Shown: positions 46,783 to 56,400 of the stretch, piece by piece | Layout of the letters: each line of letters opens with the position of its first letter | Numbering within the stretch: the first letter of the stretch is position 1 | NCBI RefSeq assembly: GCF_014698965.1 | Contig: NZ_JACXAE010000091.1 | Location: 20,693 to 84,692 of the forward strand | DNA: 64,000 bases | Source: Iningainema tapete BLCC-T55 | Lineage (GTDB): Bacteria > Cyanobacteriota > Cyanobacteriia > Cyanobacteriales > Nostocaceae | Direction of reading: 5' to 3' | Made by a program: the position numbers and the translations under genes | The notes under the pieces: model-generated | Told to the model about the DNA's origin: nothing | The model's input: the letters and a program-made list of their open reading frames with translations, nothing else | Database searches by the model: none

Positions 46783-48276
46783 TCAAACGATCGCGTTCTG
46801 GTAGAAAACTTTCATCTGAGCCAACCATGAAGAGCGCGATTCATCCCAAGTGTAAAACATATGCCCACCTGGAAAATGTTGCACAGTCAGATTGGAGCGA
46901 ATCTCTGGATTTAATTTCATCAAATCTGCCAGATGGTTTGAAGCAAAATAAGGAGTGACCAGATCGAACAATCCATGAACGATGTACACTTGCATATAGG
47001 GATTCAAAGCCATCCCTGCACGCAAATCGTCTACCGAGCCGATAAAGCCCTGCTTAAAGTCGCCTTTAAGATCGAATTTCCAAGCTTTGAATGTTTCCAA
47101 GTTCAAAAGATGGTAAGACAAATCGGTTTCAACGCCTAACGTGTCTCGCAAGTGACTGTTGATTGCCCCAGCAAACAGGCGATCCAACCCACCCAAAGTG
47201 GGATCGATGCCCTCATAACTCACGCGATCAGGAAAAGGATCGATCGCCGTAATCGAAGCGTCGTAAAGTCCCACAATCCGCTGTTCATCCCGCAGCAGTT
47301 CCCTGGCAAACACTTCAATATCGATCCTTCCTGCCTGTCTCTCCACAAGTTTCACGGGCAAGCCGATCAATCCTGCCAGTTGCTGATAGGCAGAGGTGCG
47401 CTCATCGGATGTCATGGCATCTCCCATTGCCAGAAGTGGGATCAGAGTTGTGCGGGCAAATTGTTCTGCTGCTGTTATGTGAGTTTGCAAATTCCCCGGT
47501 TCCCCAGCCCATTGGGCACGATTGTGATGAGCAGCGGCTGCCGCAAAGGAAGGAATCAGGGTTGCCCAAGCTGTGAGGTTGTAGTCGCTACCGCCCAACA
47601 GACTAAACTCCAAAGCAGGAGAGATCAAAATGATACCGGAAAGACCGACGCCAAATTCCTCTTGCAGCCTGCGGGCTAACCTGGCAACCCGAAAGCCCCC
47701 GTAACTCTCTCCGGCAATGAAGATGGGGGACAGCCACCGCTTGTGACGAGAGAGAAATCGTTGGATGAATTCTCCCAATGCTTTCAAATCTCGCTCGACT
47801 TCCCAGAATTCTATTTCCTTGGGTTTATCTTCCTCAGTCGGATTAGCTTTCTCGCTCGACTTGGTATCTTTGTCTTGAGGTAAACTGCGGCTAAAGCCCG
47901 TGCCGATCGGATCTATGAACACTAGATCCGTAAACGAGAGCCAACTTTCTACATTATCCACCACCCGAACAGGAGGTTTGGGCAGGCTGCCACAGGCTCC
48001 GAAATAAACGCGCTTCGGACCCAATGCTCCCATGTGCAAATAAGCGGAAGCCGCTCCCGGTCCACCATTGAAGACGAAAGTGAGCGGTCGTAGCGATGCT
48101 TCTTCAACCAAGGCTAGATAAGCCACATGGAACATTTCGGCAACGGGTTTTTCACGCTCAAACAGGGTTTGCCACTCAGAAGAAGCCGTGTAGCGAATCT
48201 GGCGATCGCCAACTGATAGCGTCTGCTCAGTTTTACTGGAGGAGCGGGTTACGGGTGAGTTAGAAGTTTCAGCCAT
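46783..48276 (-). CDS. Serine carboxypeptidase-like peptidase (S10 family)
   Basis: A 497-residue alpha/beta hydrolase of peptidase family S10. The oxyanion segment NGGPGAASAYLHMGALGPKR, nucleophile Ser in AGESYGGFRVARLARRL, Asp in VHGLFDLVTPYFASNHL and His in HFPGGHMFYTWDESR are all present. No signal peptide is seen, unlike most eukaryotic homologues. ATG at 48276 (MAETSNSPVTR) is preferred over one five codons upstream; either way the start overlaps the end of the upstream alpha/beta hydrolase gene, indicating co-translation. Probably active on C-terminal residues or small acyl compounds. Confidence 0.92.
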   Translation of the reverse strand: MAETSNSPVTRSSSKTEQTLSVGDRQIRYTASSEWQTLFEREKPVAEMFHVAYLALVEEASLRPLTFVFNGGPGAASAYLHMGALGPKRVYFGACGSLPKPPVRVVDNVESWLSFTDLVFIDPIGTGFSRSLPQDKDTKSSEKANPTEEDKPKEIEFWEVERDLKALGEFIQRFLSRHKRWLSPIFIAGESYGGFRVARLARRLQEEFGVGLSGIILISPALEFSLLGGSDYNLTAWATLIPSFAAAAAHHNRAQWAGEPGNLQTHITAAEQFARTTLIPLLAMGDAMTSDERTSAYQQLAGLIGLPVKLVERQAGRIDIEVFARELLRDEQRIVGLYDASITAIDPFPDRVSYEGIDPTLGGLDRLFAGAINSHLRDTLGVETDLSYHLLNLETFKAWKFDLKGDFKQGFIGSVDDLRAGMALNPYMQVYIVHGLFDLVTPYFASNHLADLMKLNPEIRSNLTVQHFPGGHMFYTWDESRSSWLAQMKVFYQNAIV

Positions 48277-49327
48277 CTTGTAGTGTGTCAATTCTTTTTA
48301 GTAGTTGAGTAATCGTAAAATAAGCAAACAATATTCCCAAAGGTGCAATTGATGCCGATTCGGAAACACGTTTACTCTCTACTATCACATTGGAGTCAGC
48401 CGCATCACCTGTGAAATAAACATAATTAAAAGCGTCTTGATCATTAAGAATACTTGCGCGTAAAAACAAACCACTCCACCGGGCAATTGTTTCAATAGCT
48501 ACATCTTGATTAAGTGTAGCATCTATAGGGTCAGGAATTGCACCTGCAGGATTATTCGTATTTGTGATACTAAAATGATTGGCACCAGTGATATTAATTA
48601 GTGCAGCGGGCGGACTTTTAATTTGGTCATAAGTTAAACTAGCACGTATTGGCAGCGCTCTGCCATCAAGATCCCCTTGCAGAAGCGCAACTGGTATTCC
48701 ATCATTTTTAATAGGAAGATAAACATCATTCTCATCGCGCAGATTAGCACCAAAGAATGCTCCTGCTAGAATTTGTTTAGGTCTTGAGAAAGAACCCGAA
48801 CAAAGTGTTGGTGTCACGCATAAATTTCCAATTGCAGATAATCCTACGGCGCTACCTAACGAGTGACCCAATAATCCTACTTTTTCTGTATCCAGCTTGC
48901 CTACAAGAGGTGAACTAGTATTGTTATTTTCAATTACAATTTGTTGTAAAGCTGTGTCAATTTGGCGAGTTTGGGGTGATAATGCTTCACCAAATGTTGG
49001 AACTGTACGCTTGCTGTTTGGCACCACTACTACAAATCCATAGCTGGCAACTTGTTGAGCGTAATTAGAGTAATTTGATTTGTCAACTAATCCACCTTGT
49101 AGTAATAGTGCTACTGGAAAGGAATAATTGCTTGTTTTTAAGTCTGTGGGATTAGGATAGTAAATATCAGCTAGATTATTATCTCCAGTAATAGTAGTAG
49201 TGTAACTAGCAATGTTGTCAAATATAGGTGTCGGATTAAAAGAAGAAGCGTCCGCTATTTCATTAACACCAAATACGAGTAACGACGTACTTGTACAAAC
49301 TACTGACAAAGCTTTGAGACTCAACAA
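48269..49327 (-). CDS. Secreted alpha/beta hydrolase (chlorophyllase/PAF-acetylhydrolase-like)
   Basis: A 352-residue hydrolase with a TTG start behind a GAGGGAG site. Residues 1-27 form a signal peptide (LKALSVVCTSTSLLVFG...ADA). The nucleophile elbow is VGLLGHSLGSAVGLSAI, and an ANHFSI segment near the end supplies the His. The tail (SESASIAPLGILFAYFTITQ, then LLKRIDTL) looks like a degenerate PEP-CTERM-type anchor. First of an operon with S10 peptidase and GNAT genes. Probably acts on esters or lipids in the envelope; substrate unknown. Confidence 0.8.
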   Translation of the reverse strand: MLSLKALSVVCTSTSLLVFGVNEIADASSFNPTPIFDNIASYTTTITGDNNLADIYYPNPTDLKTSNYSFPVALLLQGGLVDKSNYSNYAQQVASYGFVVVVPNSKRTVPTFGEALSPQTRQIDTALQQIVIENNNTSSPLVGKLDTEKVGLLGHSLGSAVGLSAIGNLCVTPTLCSGSFSRPKQILAGAFFGANLRDENDVYLPIKNDGIPVALLQGDLDGRALPIRASLTYDQIKSPPAALINITGANHFSITNTNNPAGAIPDPIDATLNQDVAIETIARWSGLFLRASILNDQDAFNYVYFTGDAADSNVIVESKRVSESASIAPLGILFAYFTITQLLKRIDTLQDG

Positions 49328-49440
49328 AATAGCTACTCCCTCTCTCAGTAAAAAGATGTCTTTATTCTAATACTTTTGTCTAAAGTAGCATACCTGCTCG
49401 AAATTGGTATGGTGGACATTTAGTTTGTTGGGAGTTACTT

Positions 49441-51333
49441 ATGTTCGTCAAAAAGTCATACCTTAAGTTAAGTGCGATCGCCTGCCTACTATGTCTGCTA
49501 CTTAACACTACGCAATTAAAATCTGACTCGCAACAGACGCCGCTGAGGGAAGCATTGCCGCAGTCCTCAGAGTCTAAATGGACACCGGATATGGAAGCAA
49601 AGTTCCAGCAGCGTTCAAAACAGGTAATTACCAAACTAGCAGGTAGTAACTACGGAAGCACATCCTTCGAGAGTGAGAAAAAATCATACCCGAAAGCGAT
49701 GATTGACTTTCTTGCTGGAAACCGTGAAAAAGCAATTGCTTTCCTGCAATCTGAAGATGCTGACGCCCAAAGCCACGCCCATACATTGGGTATTGATTTT
49801 TACTCAAGTTTTACCCTCAAAGGACAAATCCGCAAATATTTCTACTTTGGCAAGTATCTCGATCCAGCATATCGTCAGCGGATGAAAAAGGCAATGCAGA
49901 TATGGACGTCAGAAGATCCGCTGACACATTATTTCCCCACCCCGCGCCAGTTTTGGGCTAACTCCATAGATAACTGTAATAGCTGGGTAGATTGTCGCAA
50001 CACTGACAATTTGAGAGCAATGCGAGAAGTTGCTGTCTATTTATTTGCGGAAGAAACTGGGAACGAAAAGACACGTAAAATTTATAAAGAACGTATTAGC
50101 AGAAATGTTCGTACTCTTTACCAAATCGGACAAGGTGAGTGGGATTCGGAAAATTATCTCGGACACGCTGTCACAACTTATGTAAATCTTTATGACTTTG
50201 CCAAAGATCCTCAGGTAAAATCTCTTGCCAAATCTGCACTTGACTGGTTTTTCACCTCCGGCGCAGTAAAATATTGGCGGGGTGGATTTGGTGGACCTTC
50301 CAAACGCGATTATAGTCAGGGAAACTGTGTTTGGTGTTCTCTTGCTACCCACTCACTGGGGTTGTATTTTGACGATTCGCCTGTAGCAGATCCCAACCCA
50401 GAACCTGATGAAGTACACTTAATTACTAGCAGCTATCGCCCACCTCTGGCTGTTGTAGCATTGGCGCAGAAAAAATTTAATAAATCAGTAGAACTACTGA
50501 ATTCAAAACCTACTTATGAAAATTGGAAACCTGGTGGCGATGTTGCACCGCAGTTTCACGAAACTTTGTATTTTGGCAATACTTTCCAATTAGGGACTTT
50601 AGCCCAAGGTTCCGGGGGCGATTGGAATGGCTTTAAAATGATGACGTTTAACTCCCAAAAGGGAGTGGATTACTTTATTGCGGCTACGGGAACAGATTCT
50701 ACGGCAATTTCTACGAATTCGATTGGAGGTGACAACATTGCTCAGTACCGAAATTTGGTAATCTGGTTGAATGAGAAACCATCAGCGCCGTTTCAATTCT
50801 TTTTACCCAAGTCAGCAAAGATAGAAACTATAAGTGAGATCACTTTTATTAGTTATGAAAAGACGTGGCTGGCGTTGACACCAATTAATTTGCAATTTTT
50901 GGGGATTAACCAAGCTGCAACAGAGAAGATTAGCAAACGCTACCCTAATGATCGCATTTTAAGTGCGATTGCTAAACCCCCCAACCCCCCTTTTCAAGGG
51001 GGGCAAGCAAGGATATCTTCTGGATTTGCGCTTGAAGTGGGTGAAGTGGAAAGTCACGGTAATTTTGAGCAGTTTAAAAAGTTGGTAAAATCACGATCGC
51101 ACTTAAACTCATTTGATGATGGAGTAGTTGAGTATCAAGGTGTGGTGGGGAAAGTGAAACTGCAATATCAACCTTTGGGTTTACCAAAGGTTTGGCGGAA
51201 TGGGCGCTTTCATGAATGGCGCAATCACTACGCTGTCTATCAAAGTGAAGATGGTAAACCGATTTCTCAAGGATGGAAGGAAGGTAAACTTCAAGTTGAA
51301 GCAGGGGGACACAAGTTTGTACAGTCAAACTAA
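49441..51333 (+). CDS. Secreted protein, probable alpha/alpha-toroid polysaccharide lyase-like (unassigned)
   Basis: A 630-residue exported protein with an N-terminal signal (about 1-27; LSAIACLLCLLLNTTQL). Residues about 80-310 are rich in aromatic helices (YFPTPRQFWANSIDNCNSW, SENYLGHAVTTYVNLYDF, GAVKYWRGGFGGPSKRDYSQ) like toroid-type polysaccharide lyases, and the rest is beta-rich, as in heparinase/alginate-lyase-like proteins. I do not recognise an exact family. At about 512-526 the coding sequence contains AKPPNPPFQGGQARI, encoded by a typical intergenic repeat (50976-51012) in frame. The end overlaps the convergent response regulator by 9 bp. Confidence 0.7.
   Translation: MFVKKSYLKLSAIACLLCLLLNTTQLKSDSQQTPLREALPQSSESKWTPDMEAKFQQRSKQVITKLAGSNYGSTSFESEKKSYPKAMIDFLAGNREKAIAFLQSEDADAQSHAHTLGIDFYSSFTLKGQIRKYFYFGKYLDPAYRQRMKKAMQIWTSEDPLTHYFPTPRQFWANSIDNCNSWVDCRNTDNLRAMREVAVYLFAEETGNEKTRKIYKERISRNVRTLYQIGQGEWDSENYLGHAVTTYVNLYDFAKDPQVKSLAKSALDWFFTSGAVKYWRGGFGGPSKRDYSQGNCVWCSLATHSLGLYFDDSPVADPNPEPDEVHLITSSYRPPLAVVALAQKKFNKSVELLNSKPTYENWKPGGDVAPQFHETLYFGNTFQLGTLAQGSGGDWNGFKMMTFNSQKGVDYFIAATGTDSTAISTNSIGGDNIAQYRNLVIWLNEKPSAPFQFFLPKSAKIETISEITFISYEKTWLALTPINLQFLGINQAATEKISKRYPNDRILSAIAKPPNPPFQGGQARISSGFALEVGEVESHGNFEQFKKLVKSRSHLNSFDDGVVEYQGVVGKVKLQYQPLGLPKVWRNGRFHEWRNHYAVYQSEDGKPISQGWKEGKLQVEAGGHKFVQSN
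50976..51012. repeat. CCCCCC/GGGGGG palindromic repeat inserted in a coding region
   Basis: CCCCCCTTTTCAAGGGGGG hairpin preceded by AAACCCCCCAAC, a repeat normally intergenic in cyanobacteria. Here it is translated in frame within the secreted protein. Confidence 0.7.
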
Positions 51334-51987
51334 ACCAGAGCGCAGTGCTACTACCGCAGCTTGTACGCGATCGTCAACTGATAATTTATTCATTATCCCC
51401 CGAACGTGAGTTTTTACTGTGTTGGGACTAAGATAAAGTAAAGATGCAATTTCTGGGTTGCTTTTGCCTTCTACCATCAGTTTCAACACTTCTAACTCGC
51501 GTGCAGATAGGTTAGCTGAATTTCCTGGATTAGATGGTGGTTTGAGATTGTCAACTACTCGGCGAGCAATTTGGGGATCGAGATATGTTGCACCTTCGAC
51601 TGCAGCTGCTATCGCACTCAATAGTCTTTCTACACTTGCCCCTTTAATACAGTATGCATCTGCACCGCTAGAAAGTGCCGCAATAATTTCTGTGTCTGTC
51701 TTGTGTGATGTTAACATCACTACATGGGTGTTTGGCAGTGCTGCTTTAATTTGCTGTGTCGCCGCAATTCCATCTAATCGTGGTAAGCCAATATCCATTA
51801 CCACCAAATCTGGTTTCAGTTTTAGTGCTGCTTGTACACCTAAATAACCATCTTCCGCTTGCCCAACAATTTCCAACTGGGGGTAAGCCATTAAAGACTG
51901 TTCTAATCCCAGTTGCATCATCGGATCATCTTCTACTATTAAAACTCTTAACACAGAAGTATCTGTTGGCAAGTTTAAGGAGTACAT
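51325..51987 (-). CDS. NarL/FixJ family response regulator
   Basis: A 220-residue two-component regulator. Receiver (about 10-130): VEDD with paired Asp, phosphoacceptor in LVVMDIGLPRLDG, Thr in VVMLTSHKTD, Lys in AYCIKGASVERL. LuxR-type helix-turn-helix (about 155-215): LSARELEVLKLMVEGKSNPE, SPNTVKTHVRGIMNKLSV. No histidine kinase is adjacent. ATG start. Heptamer repeats lie just upstream, between it and era. Confidence 0.95.
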   Translation of the reverse strand: MYSLNLPTDTSVLRVLIVEDDPMMQLGLEQSLMAYPQLEIVGQAEDGYLGVQAALKLKPDLVVMDIGLPRLDGIAATQQIKAALPNTHVVMLTSHKTDTEIIAALSSGADAYCIKGASVERLLSAIAAAVEGATYLDPQIARRVVDNLKPPSNPGNSANLSARELEVLKLMVEGKSNPEIASLLYLSPNTVKTHVRGIMNKLSVDDRVQAAVVALRSGLV

Positions 51988-51988
51988 T

Positions 51989-52083
51989 GATAATTGCTAA
52001 TTGTTAATTGATAATTGCTAATTGTTAATTGCTAATTGCTAATTGCACTATTAGCCATTAGCCATTAGCTATTAGCTATTGAC
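51989..52083. repeat. Heptanucleotide tandem array (taattgc then attagcc units)
   Basis: About 95 bp of 7-nt units in two blocks: first TAATTGC/TAATTGT/TAATTGA variants, then CCATTAG/CTATTAG variants. It fills the whole gap between the NarL-type gene's ATG and the era stop, so any promoter of the regulator would have to lie in or before the array. Confidence 0.75.
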
Positions 52084-53036
52084 TATTCTTCGACACGATA
52101 ACCCAATTCTGCCAAACGGATACGAGACTGACGCCATTTTGGTTGTACTTTGACGAATAGTTCCAAATATACTTTACCGGCGATTAACTTTTGGATTTGT
52201 TCGCGTGCTGCACTGCCAACTGCTTTTAACATAGTTCCGCCTTTGCCAATCAGAATTCCTTTTTGGGAATCTCGCTCTACGTGTATGGTAGCTAGTACAC
52301 GGGTAATAGCTGGTGTTTCTTCTACCAAGTCGATAGAGACGGCTACAGAATGAGGAACTTCTTCACGAGTTAACAGTAAGATCTGTTCTCGAATCAATTC
52401 TCCCATAATAAAGCGTTCTGGTTGGTCTGTTACCAAGTCAGGAGGATAGTATAATGGACCTACTTCTAGCTGTTCTATTAATAATTGTTGCAGTTGTGGC
52501 AACTGCTCTCCAGTTTTGGCAGAAAATTTGATTGTTTGCCACTGATGTGACTGAGCCAACTGGGTGTAGGTATCATCTAAAGGTTGGGCATCTGTGGGTT
52601 GAGTGTCAATTTTGTTGATACCCATAATTACTGGTGTTTGGCTGCGACTGAGTAAATCGGCAATATAGCGATCGCCTGCTCCACATGCCGTTGTTCCATC
52701 CACGACAAACAGTACCACATCTACCGATTCAATGGCTATTTTGGCATTTTGCACCAGTACTTCGCCTAATTGATGATGGGGTTTATGAATTCCTGGAGTA
52801 TCGACAAAAATTAGCTGTGCCTCTGGTGTAGTGACAATTCCTCTCAACCGATTGCGCGTGGTTTGTGCTACTGGTGAGGTTATGGCTATTTTTTGACCTA
52901 CTAATTGATTTAATAACGTAGATTTACCGACATTTGGACGCCCGATAATGCCGATAAACCCTGATTTAAATTCAGGAGGAGCCTGCGGAATTATCAATTC
53001 TGAAACAGAGAAGATGTCATTTTGAATACTAGTCAC
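52083..53036 (-). CDS. era: GTPase Era
   Basis: A 317-residue GTPase involved in 16S rRNA maturation and 30S assembly. G1 GRPNVGKSTLLNQL, G2 (TTRNR), G3 FVDTPGIHKPHHQ, G4 GINKIDT and G5 FSAKTGEQ occupy residues about 25-195; the C-terminal KH domain (about 225-310) includes ERDSQKGILIGKGG and VKVQPKWRQ. GTG start (53036); the 25-residue leader before SGFIGIIGRPNVGKS is longer than in E. coli Era but common in cyanobacteria. Confidence 0.96.
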   Translation of the reverse strand: MTSIQNDIFSVSELIIPQAPPEFKSGFIGIIGRPNVGKSTLLNQLVGQKIAITSPVAQTTRNRLRGIVTTPEAQLIFVDTPGIHKPHHQLGEVLVQNAKIAIESVDVVLFVVDGTTACGAGDRYIADLLSRSQTPVIMGINKIDTQPTDAQPLDDTYTQLAQSHQWQTIKFSAKTGEQLPQLQQLLIEQLEVGPLYYPPDLVTDQPERFIMGELIREQILLLTREEVPHSVAVSIDLVEETPAITRVLATIHVERDSQKGILIGKGGTMLKAVGSAAREQIQKLIAGKVYLELFVKVQPKWRQSRIRLAELGYRVEE

Positions 53037-53216
53037 ATCTGGCTCCCCCGTCCTAATTTATATTTAAGGTAAGTTGATTTGCTGCCGACAAAACAAACAT
53101 AAAATTAATTGACAAATTTGGCGATCGCCTAAATTCAAGTTTAATCTACAAATTCATATATATCATTAACCAAAAGTTACAGAAGTGGGATAAAGAGTGC
53201 GAGCGTGCGTAACAGC

Positions 53217-54344
53217 CTATACAATGCCGATTACATATTCGCCTTCATTCACTGCGTAATTAGTTGATACGTCATAAACTAATCCATCTTGTTCAGCACA
53301 AACATCTATCACCGTAGGTAATTTACCCTCTTTATTAAAACTTAAAATTTGATAAACACGTTGTCCTGCTTGTACGGAACTACCTAATTCTACTCTTGAT
53401 TGAATCATACCGCCAGCAGGAGCATAATATTTTTTGACGTTACTTCTAATTTTAAAAGTCATTTCGTTAGATGTAGAATTATGTAGGGTAAAACCAGATA
53501 TTTGTATAATATCTTTTTGTACTAAATAATTTTTCACACCCAAGACACCTTTTTCGACAGAATCTGGAATCATCTGCATTCCTTTTCCTAATTCAAGTGT
53601 CCAAGCTTCCACATCAAACGTAATTTTTCTCCCAAGCTGTGCAAAACAATCTTCTAAAGCTAACCAAGGTTTGATAAAAGCTTCATCAAAAGCATCACCA
53701 TCATAAGTATCAAGTAAAATTCCATAGTTAAGTAAAAAGTGTTTGGCACTATCTTCTCGATTACGGAAGTAATAAAGGTAATTGATGCCTTGATTTGTGG
53801 CACTATGTATATCAATCAAGTAGTCTGCATCTAAACTTATAGATTGCAGTTGGTAACGAAATCGCTCTGTATATGGTACGCTACTAGGAGAGTTAATCTG
53901 ATCTAAAAGTTGAGAAAATTTTTCTTGAATTAAGCTTAAATAATTTTTTCGCACAAGATTTAGATCAAGATTAATTTGAGATTTGGCAAATGCTAATAAA
54001 TCATCGGCTACTTTTTCGTAATCCCAAAAAATGCGGTTCCAGTCTTTGGCTTCGTAAACACAGTATCTACCAGAGGAAAAAATGTGAGAACGTTGGTTGG
54101 TTCCCATAGGGTTACAAACGGGAACAAGCCAAATTTCCCCAGTCAAATCGGTATCATTTAACCTCAGCAAAAACTCAATTAATTGGTGAATAACAGCATT
54201 ACCAACGATTTCAGCCCCATGCAAATTAGATTGAATGTAAACTTTTTTGCCAGGATAAGCGCCTATGAATTTGTATACTTGCAGAGATAACAAATCACCT
54301 GAAGCCATTTGACGCAGCGGAATAGTAGATATAGCTGGGAGCAT
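53217..54344 (-). CDS. Succinylglutamate desuccinylase/aspartoacylase family zinc hydrolase
   Basis: A 375-residue M14-like zinc-dependent amide hydrolase. The first zinc site is SNLHGAEIVGN (HxxE, about residues 40-50) and the second His is in LIDIHSATNQG (about 168-178); the Glu for catalysis lies near TFDVEAWTLELG. The C-terminal domain is beta-rich and ends with VIGIV. The family removes acyl groups from N-acyl amino acids; the specific substrate is unknown. A second, internally deleted copy lies at 55984-56241, on the other side of the carotenoid oxygenase. Confidence 0.88.
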   Translation of the reverse strand: MLPAISTIPLRQMASGDLLSLQVYKFIGAYPGKKVYIQSNLHGAEIVGNAVIHQLIEFLLRLNDTDLTGEIWLVPVCNPMGTNQRSHIFSSGRYCVYEAKDWNRIFWDYEKVADDLLAFAKSQINLDLNLVRKNYLSLIQEKFSQLLDQINSPSSVPYTERFRYQLQSISLDADYLIDIHSATNQGINYLYYFRNREDSAKHFLLNYGILLDTYDGDAFDEAFIKPWLALEDCFAQLGRKITFDVEAWTLELGKGMQMIPDSVEKGVLGVKNYLVQKDIIQISGFTLHNSTSNEMTFKIRSNVKKYYAPAGGMIQSRVELGSSVQAGQRVYQILSFNKEGKLPTVIDVCAEQDGLVYDVSTNYAVNEGEYVIGIV

Positions 54345-54463
54345 GGTAGAAGTCTTTTTTCAAAGCAATTACACAGTACTACGAATATCTAGGTCAAAGC
54401 AACGAGTCGGGCGTATATATTAAAAAAGTGTTTAATTGGATTTACGTTCGCTCAACACACACA

Positions 54464-55861
54464 ATGGAAACAAAAGCAGCAGTTAATCCCTTTCTTGATG
54501 GCAATTTTGCGCCAGTGCATGAAGAAATTATCACTGACACTCTACAAGTCATAGGTGAGTTACCACCTGACTTATCAGGAATGTTTGTGCGCAATGGTCC
54601 TAATCCCCAATGGACACCGATTGGACGGTATCATTGGTTTGATGGTGATGGGATGTTGCATGGAGTGAGAATTAGCAACGGTAAAGCTACCTATCGCAAT
54701 CGCTATGTGCGAACTAGAGGATGGGAAATAGAGAACCAAGAAGGTAAGGCAGTTTGGAGTGGATTGTTAGAACCACCAAACAAAGACAATCCCTACGGTT
54801 CTTATAAGAATACCGCTAATACTGCTTTAGTGTACCACAGCGGACAGTTATTAGCTTTGTGGGAAGGGGGTGCGCCTCACGCGATCGCAGTTCCTGAGTT
54901 GGAGACAATTGGTGAGTATACATACAACGGCAAACTAGCTTCTGCCTTCACGGCACATCCTAAGGTAGATCCGGTTACGGGTGAAATGATGTTTTTTGGC
55001 TACTCCTTTGCGCCACCGTACTTGCGGTATAGCGTAGTTTCTGCCCAAGGAGAGTTGTTATGGACAAAACCTATTGATCTACCAATGGCGGTGATGATGC
55101 ATGATTTCGCCATTACCGAACACTACACTATTTTTATGGATCTGCCCTTGACTTTTAGTGGGGAAAGGATGCAACGGGGAGAACCAATGCTGATGTTTGA
55201 GCGCACCCGCCCCAGTCGCTTTGGTATTATTCCACGTCACGCAGACGCTGAAATCCGTTGGTTTGAGAGTCCCGCTTGCTATGTTTTCCACACTCTCAAC
55301 GCCTACGAGGAGGGCGAGGAAGTAGTACTAATCGGCTGTCGCATGAATTCCACCACTGTCTTAGGTTCACCGCAAGACACACACCCGAATTCTCAAGGCG
55401 ATATCCCTCGCCTCCATCAATGGCGGTTTAACCTAAATACAGGGACTGTGTGTGAGCAAATGTTGGACGATGTACCTTCAGAATTTCCCCGTGTAAATGA
55501 AAACCTTTTGGGTAGACAAACACGATATGGCTATACAGCAAAGATGGCGAAGAATTCTATGCCTTTGTTCGAGGGTTTAATTAAGTATGACGTAAGCACT
55601 GGCAAATCCCAAACTCATGAATTTGGACGGGAACGCTATGGTGGTGAGGCAGTGTTTGTACCTCGTCTTGGTGGTATTGAAGATGATGGTTGGCTGATTA
55701 CTTTTGTGTGCGATCGCAGTTCTGATACTTCTGAATTGGTAGTAATAAATGCCCAAGATGTAACTGCTGAACCTGTGGCGCGGGTGCTAATTCCCCAACG
55801 AGTACCTTATGGGTTCCACGGTATTTGGGTTTGTGAGGAACAGTTAAGTTCTTTTGTGTAA
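54464..55861 (+). CDS. Carotenoid cleavage oxygenase (RPE65/CCD family)
   Basis: A 465-residue Fe(II)-dependent dioxygenase that cleaves carotenoids or apocarotenoids to aldehydes. The seven-blade propeller supplies four His ligands, each seen: AFTAHPKVDP, MMHDFAITEHY, YVFHTLNAYEEG and VPYGFHGIWV. MFVRNGPNPQWTP near the N-terminus is a family hallmark. ATG at 54464 (METKAAVNPFLDGNF) is preferred; a GTG 12 codons earlier is an alternative. Flanked by a full and a deleted aspartoacylase-like gene on the opposite strand. Confidence 0.95.
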   Translation: METKAAVNPFLDGNFAPVHEEIITDTLQVIGELPPDLSGMFVRNGPNPQWTPIGRYHWFDGDGMLHGVRISNGKATYRNRYVRTRGWEIENQEGKAVWSGLLEPPNKDNPYGSYKNTANTALVYHSGQLLALWEGGAPHAIAVPELETIGEYTYNGKLASAFTAHPKVDPVTGEMMFFGYSFAPPYLRYSVVSAQGELLWTKPIDLPMAVMMHDFAITEHYTIFMDLPLTFSGERMQRGEPMLMFERTRPSRFGIIPRHADAEIRWFESPACYVFHTLNAYEEGEEVVLIGCRMNSTTVLGSPQDTHPNSQGDIPRLHQWRFNLNTGTVCEQMLDDVPSEFPRVNENLLGRQTRYGYTAKMAKNSMPLFEGLIKYDVSTGKSQTHEFGRERYGGEAVFVPRLGGIEDDGWLITFVCDRSSDTSELVVINAQDVTAEPVARVLIPQRVPYGFHGIWVCEEQLSSFV

Positions 55862-55983
55862 AGAGATGGACTGGGGTAGGCATCCGGCAAGCCCCCAGTT
55901 GTCTGGGACGGGCAGGATGCTCCGCAGTCGCGCCTGACAGTGGGAAATTCGGATGCAGCGCTGCTCTCCATCCCACAAGAAGT

Positions 55984-56241
55984 TTATCTAATGGGCCCAA
56001 TTAAAACCATATCACCTGTAACTACAGTTCGCACTGCCCCTGTGTCCACCAGTGCTTCTGTTTCAAACACTCGCAGCATATTTGGAATAACTGCGTTACC
56101 AACGATTTCAGCACCATGCAAATTAGATTGAATGTAAACTTTTTTGCCAGGATGAGCGCCAATGAATTTGTATATTTGTAGAGATAACAAATCACCAAAA
56201 GCCATTTGCCGCAACGGAATGCTAGAAATAACAGGTAGCAT
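55984..56241 (-). pseudogene. Internally deleted copy of the aspartoacylase-like gene
   Basis: The first ~52 residues match the start of the 54344-53217 gene with about five substitutions (SNLHGAEIVGNAVI identical). It then jumps to a ~30-residue segment (EALVDTGAVRTVVTGDMVLI) that best fits the family's C-terminal strand (GLVYDVSTNYAVNEGEYVIG). About 290 middle residues, including the second zinc His, are gone, so it cannot be active. An alternative reading of the DTGA as a retropepsin motif is considered less likely. Confidence 0.65.
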
Positions 56242-56400
56242 GGTGAAGATGGGTGTTCTGTAGGGTGTTCTTAGAGGAGTCGGGTATCTGTTTACTTTAC
56301 GTAACTTTTAAATAAAAAATGTTAACAAATCAACTAGATTGTACATATTAATTCAAAATATGAATATTATTTTTATTTTCAGATCGTTACAACCCGTCCA

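Noticed and set aside
47152..47679. 175-codon plus-strand frame inside the S10 peptidase gene
   Set aside because: Antisense shadow; the minus strand holds all the catalytic motifs of S10 peptidases.
51989..52083. CRISPR array
   Set aside because: Units are 7 nt without spacers, so this is a short tandem repeat.
55984..56241. Chimera of aspartoacylase with a retropepsin (DTGA motif)
   Set aside because: The tail aligns better with the aspartoacylase-like C-terminus, so an internal deletion is simpler.
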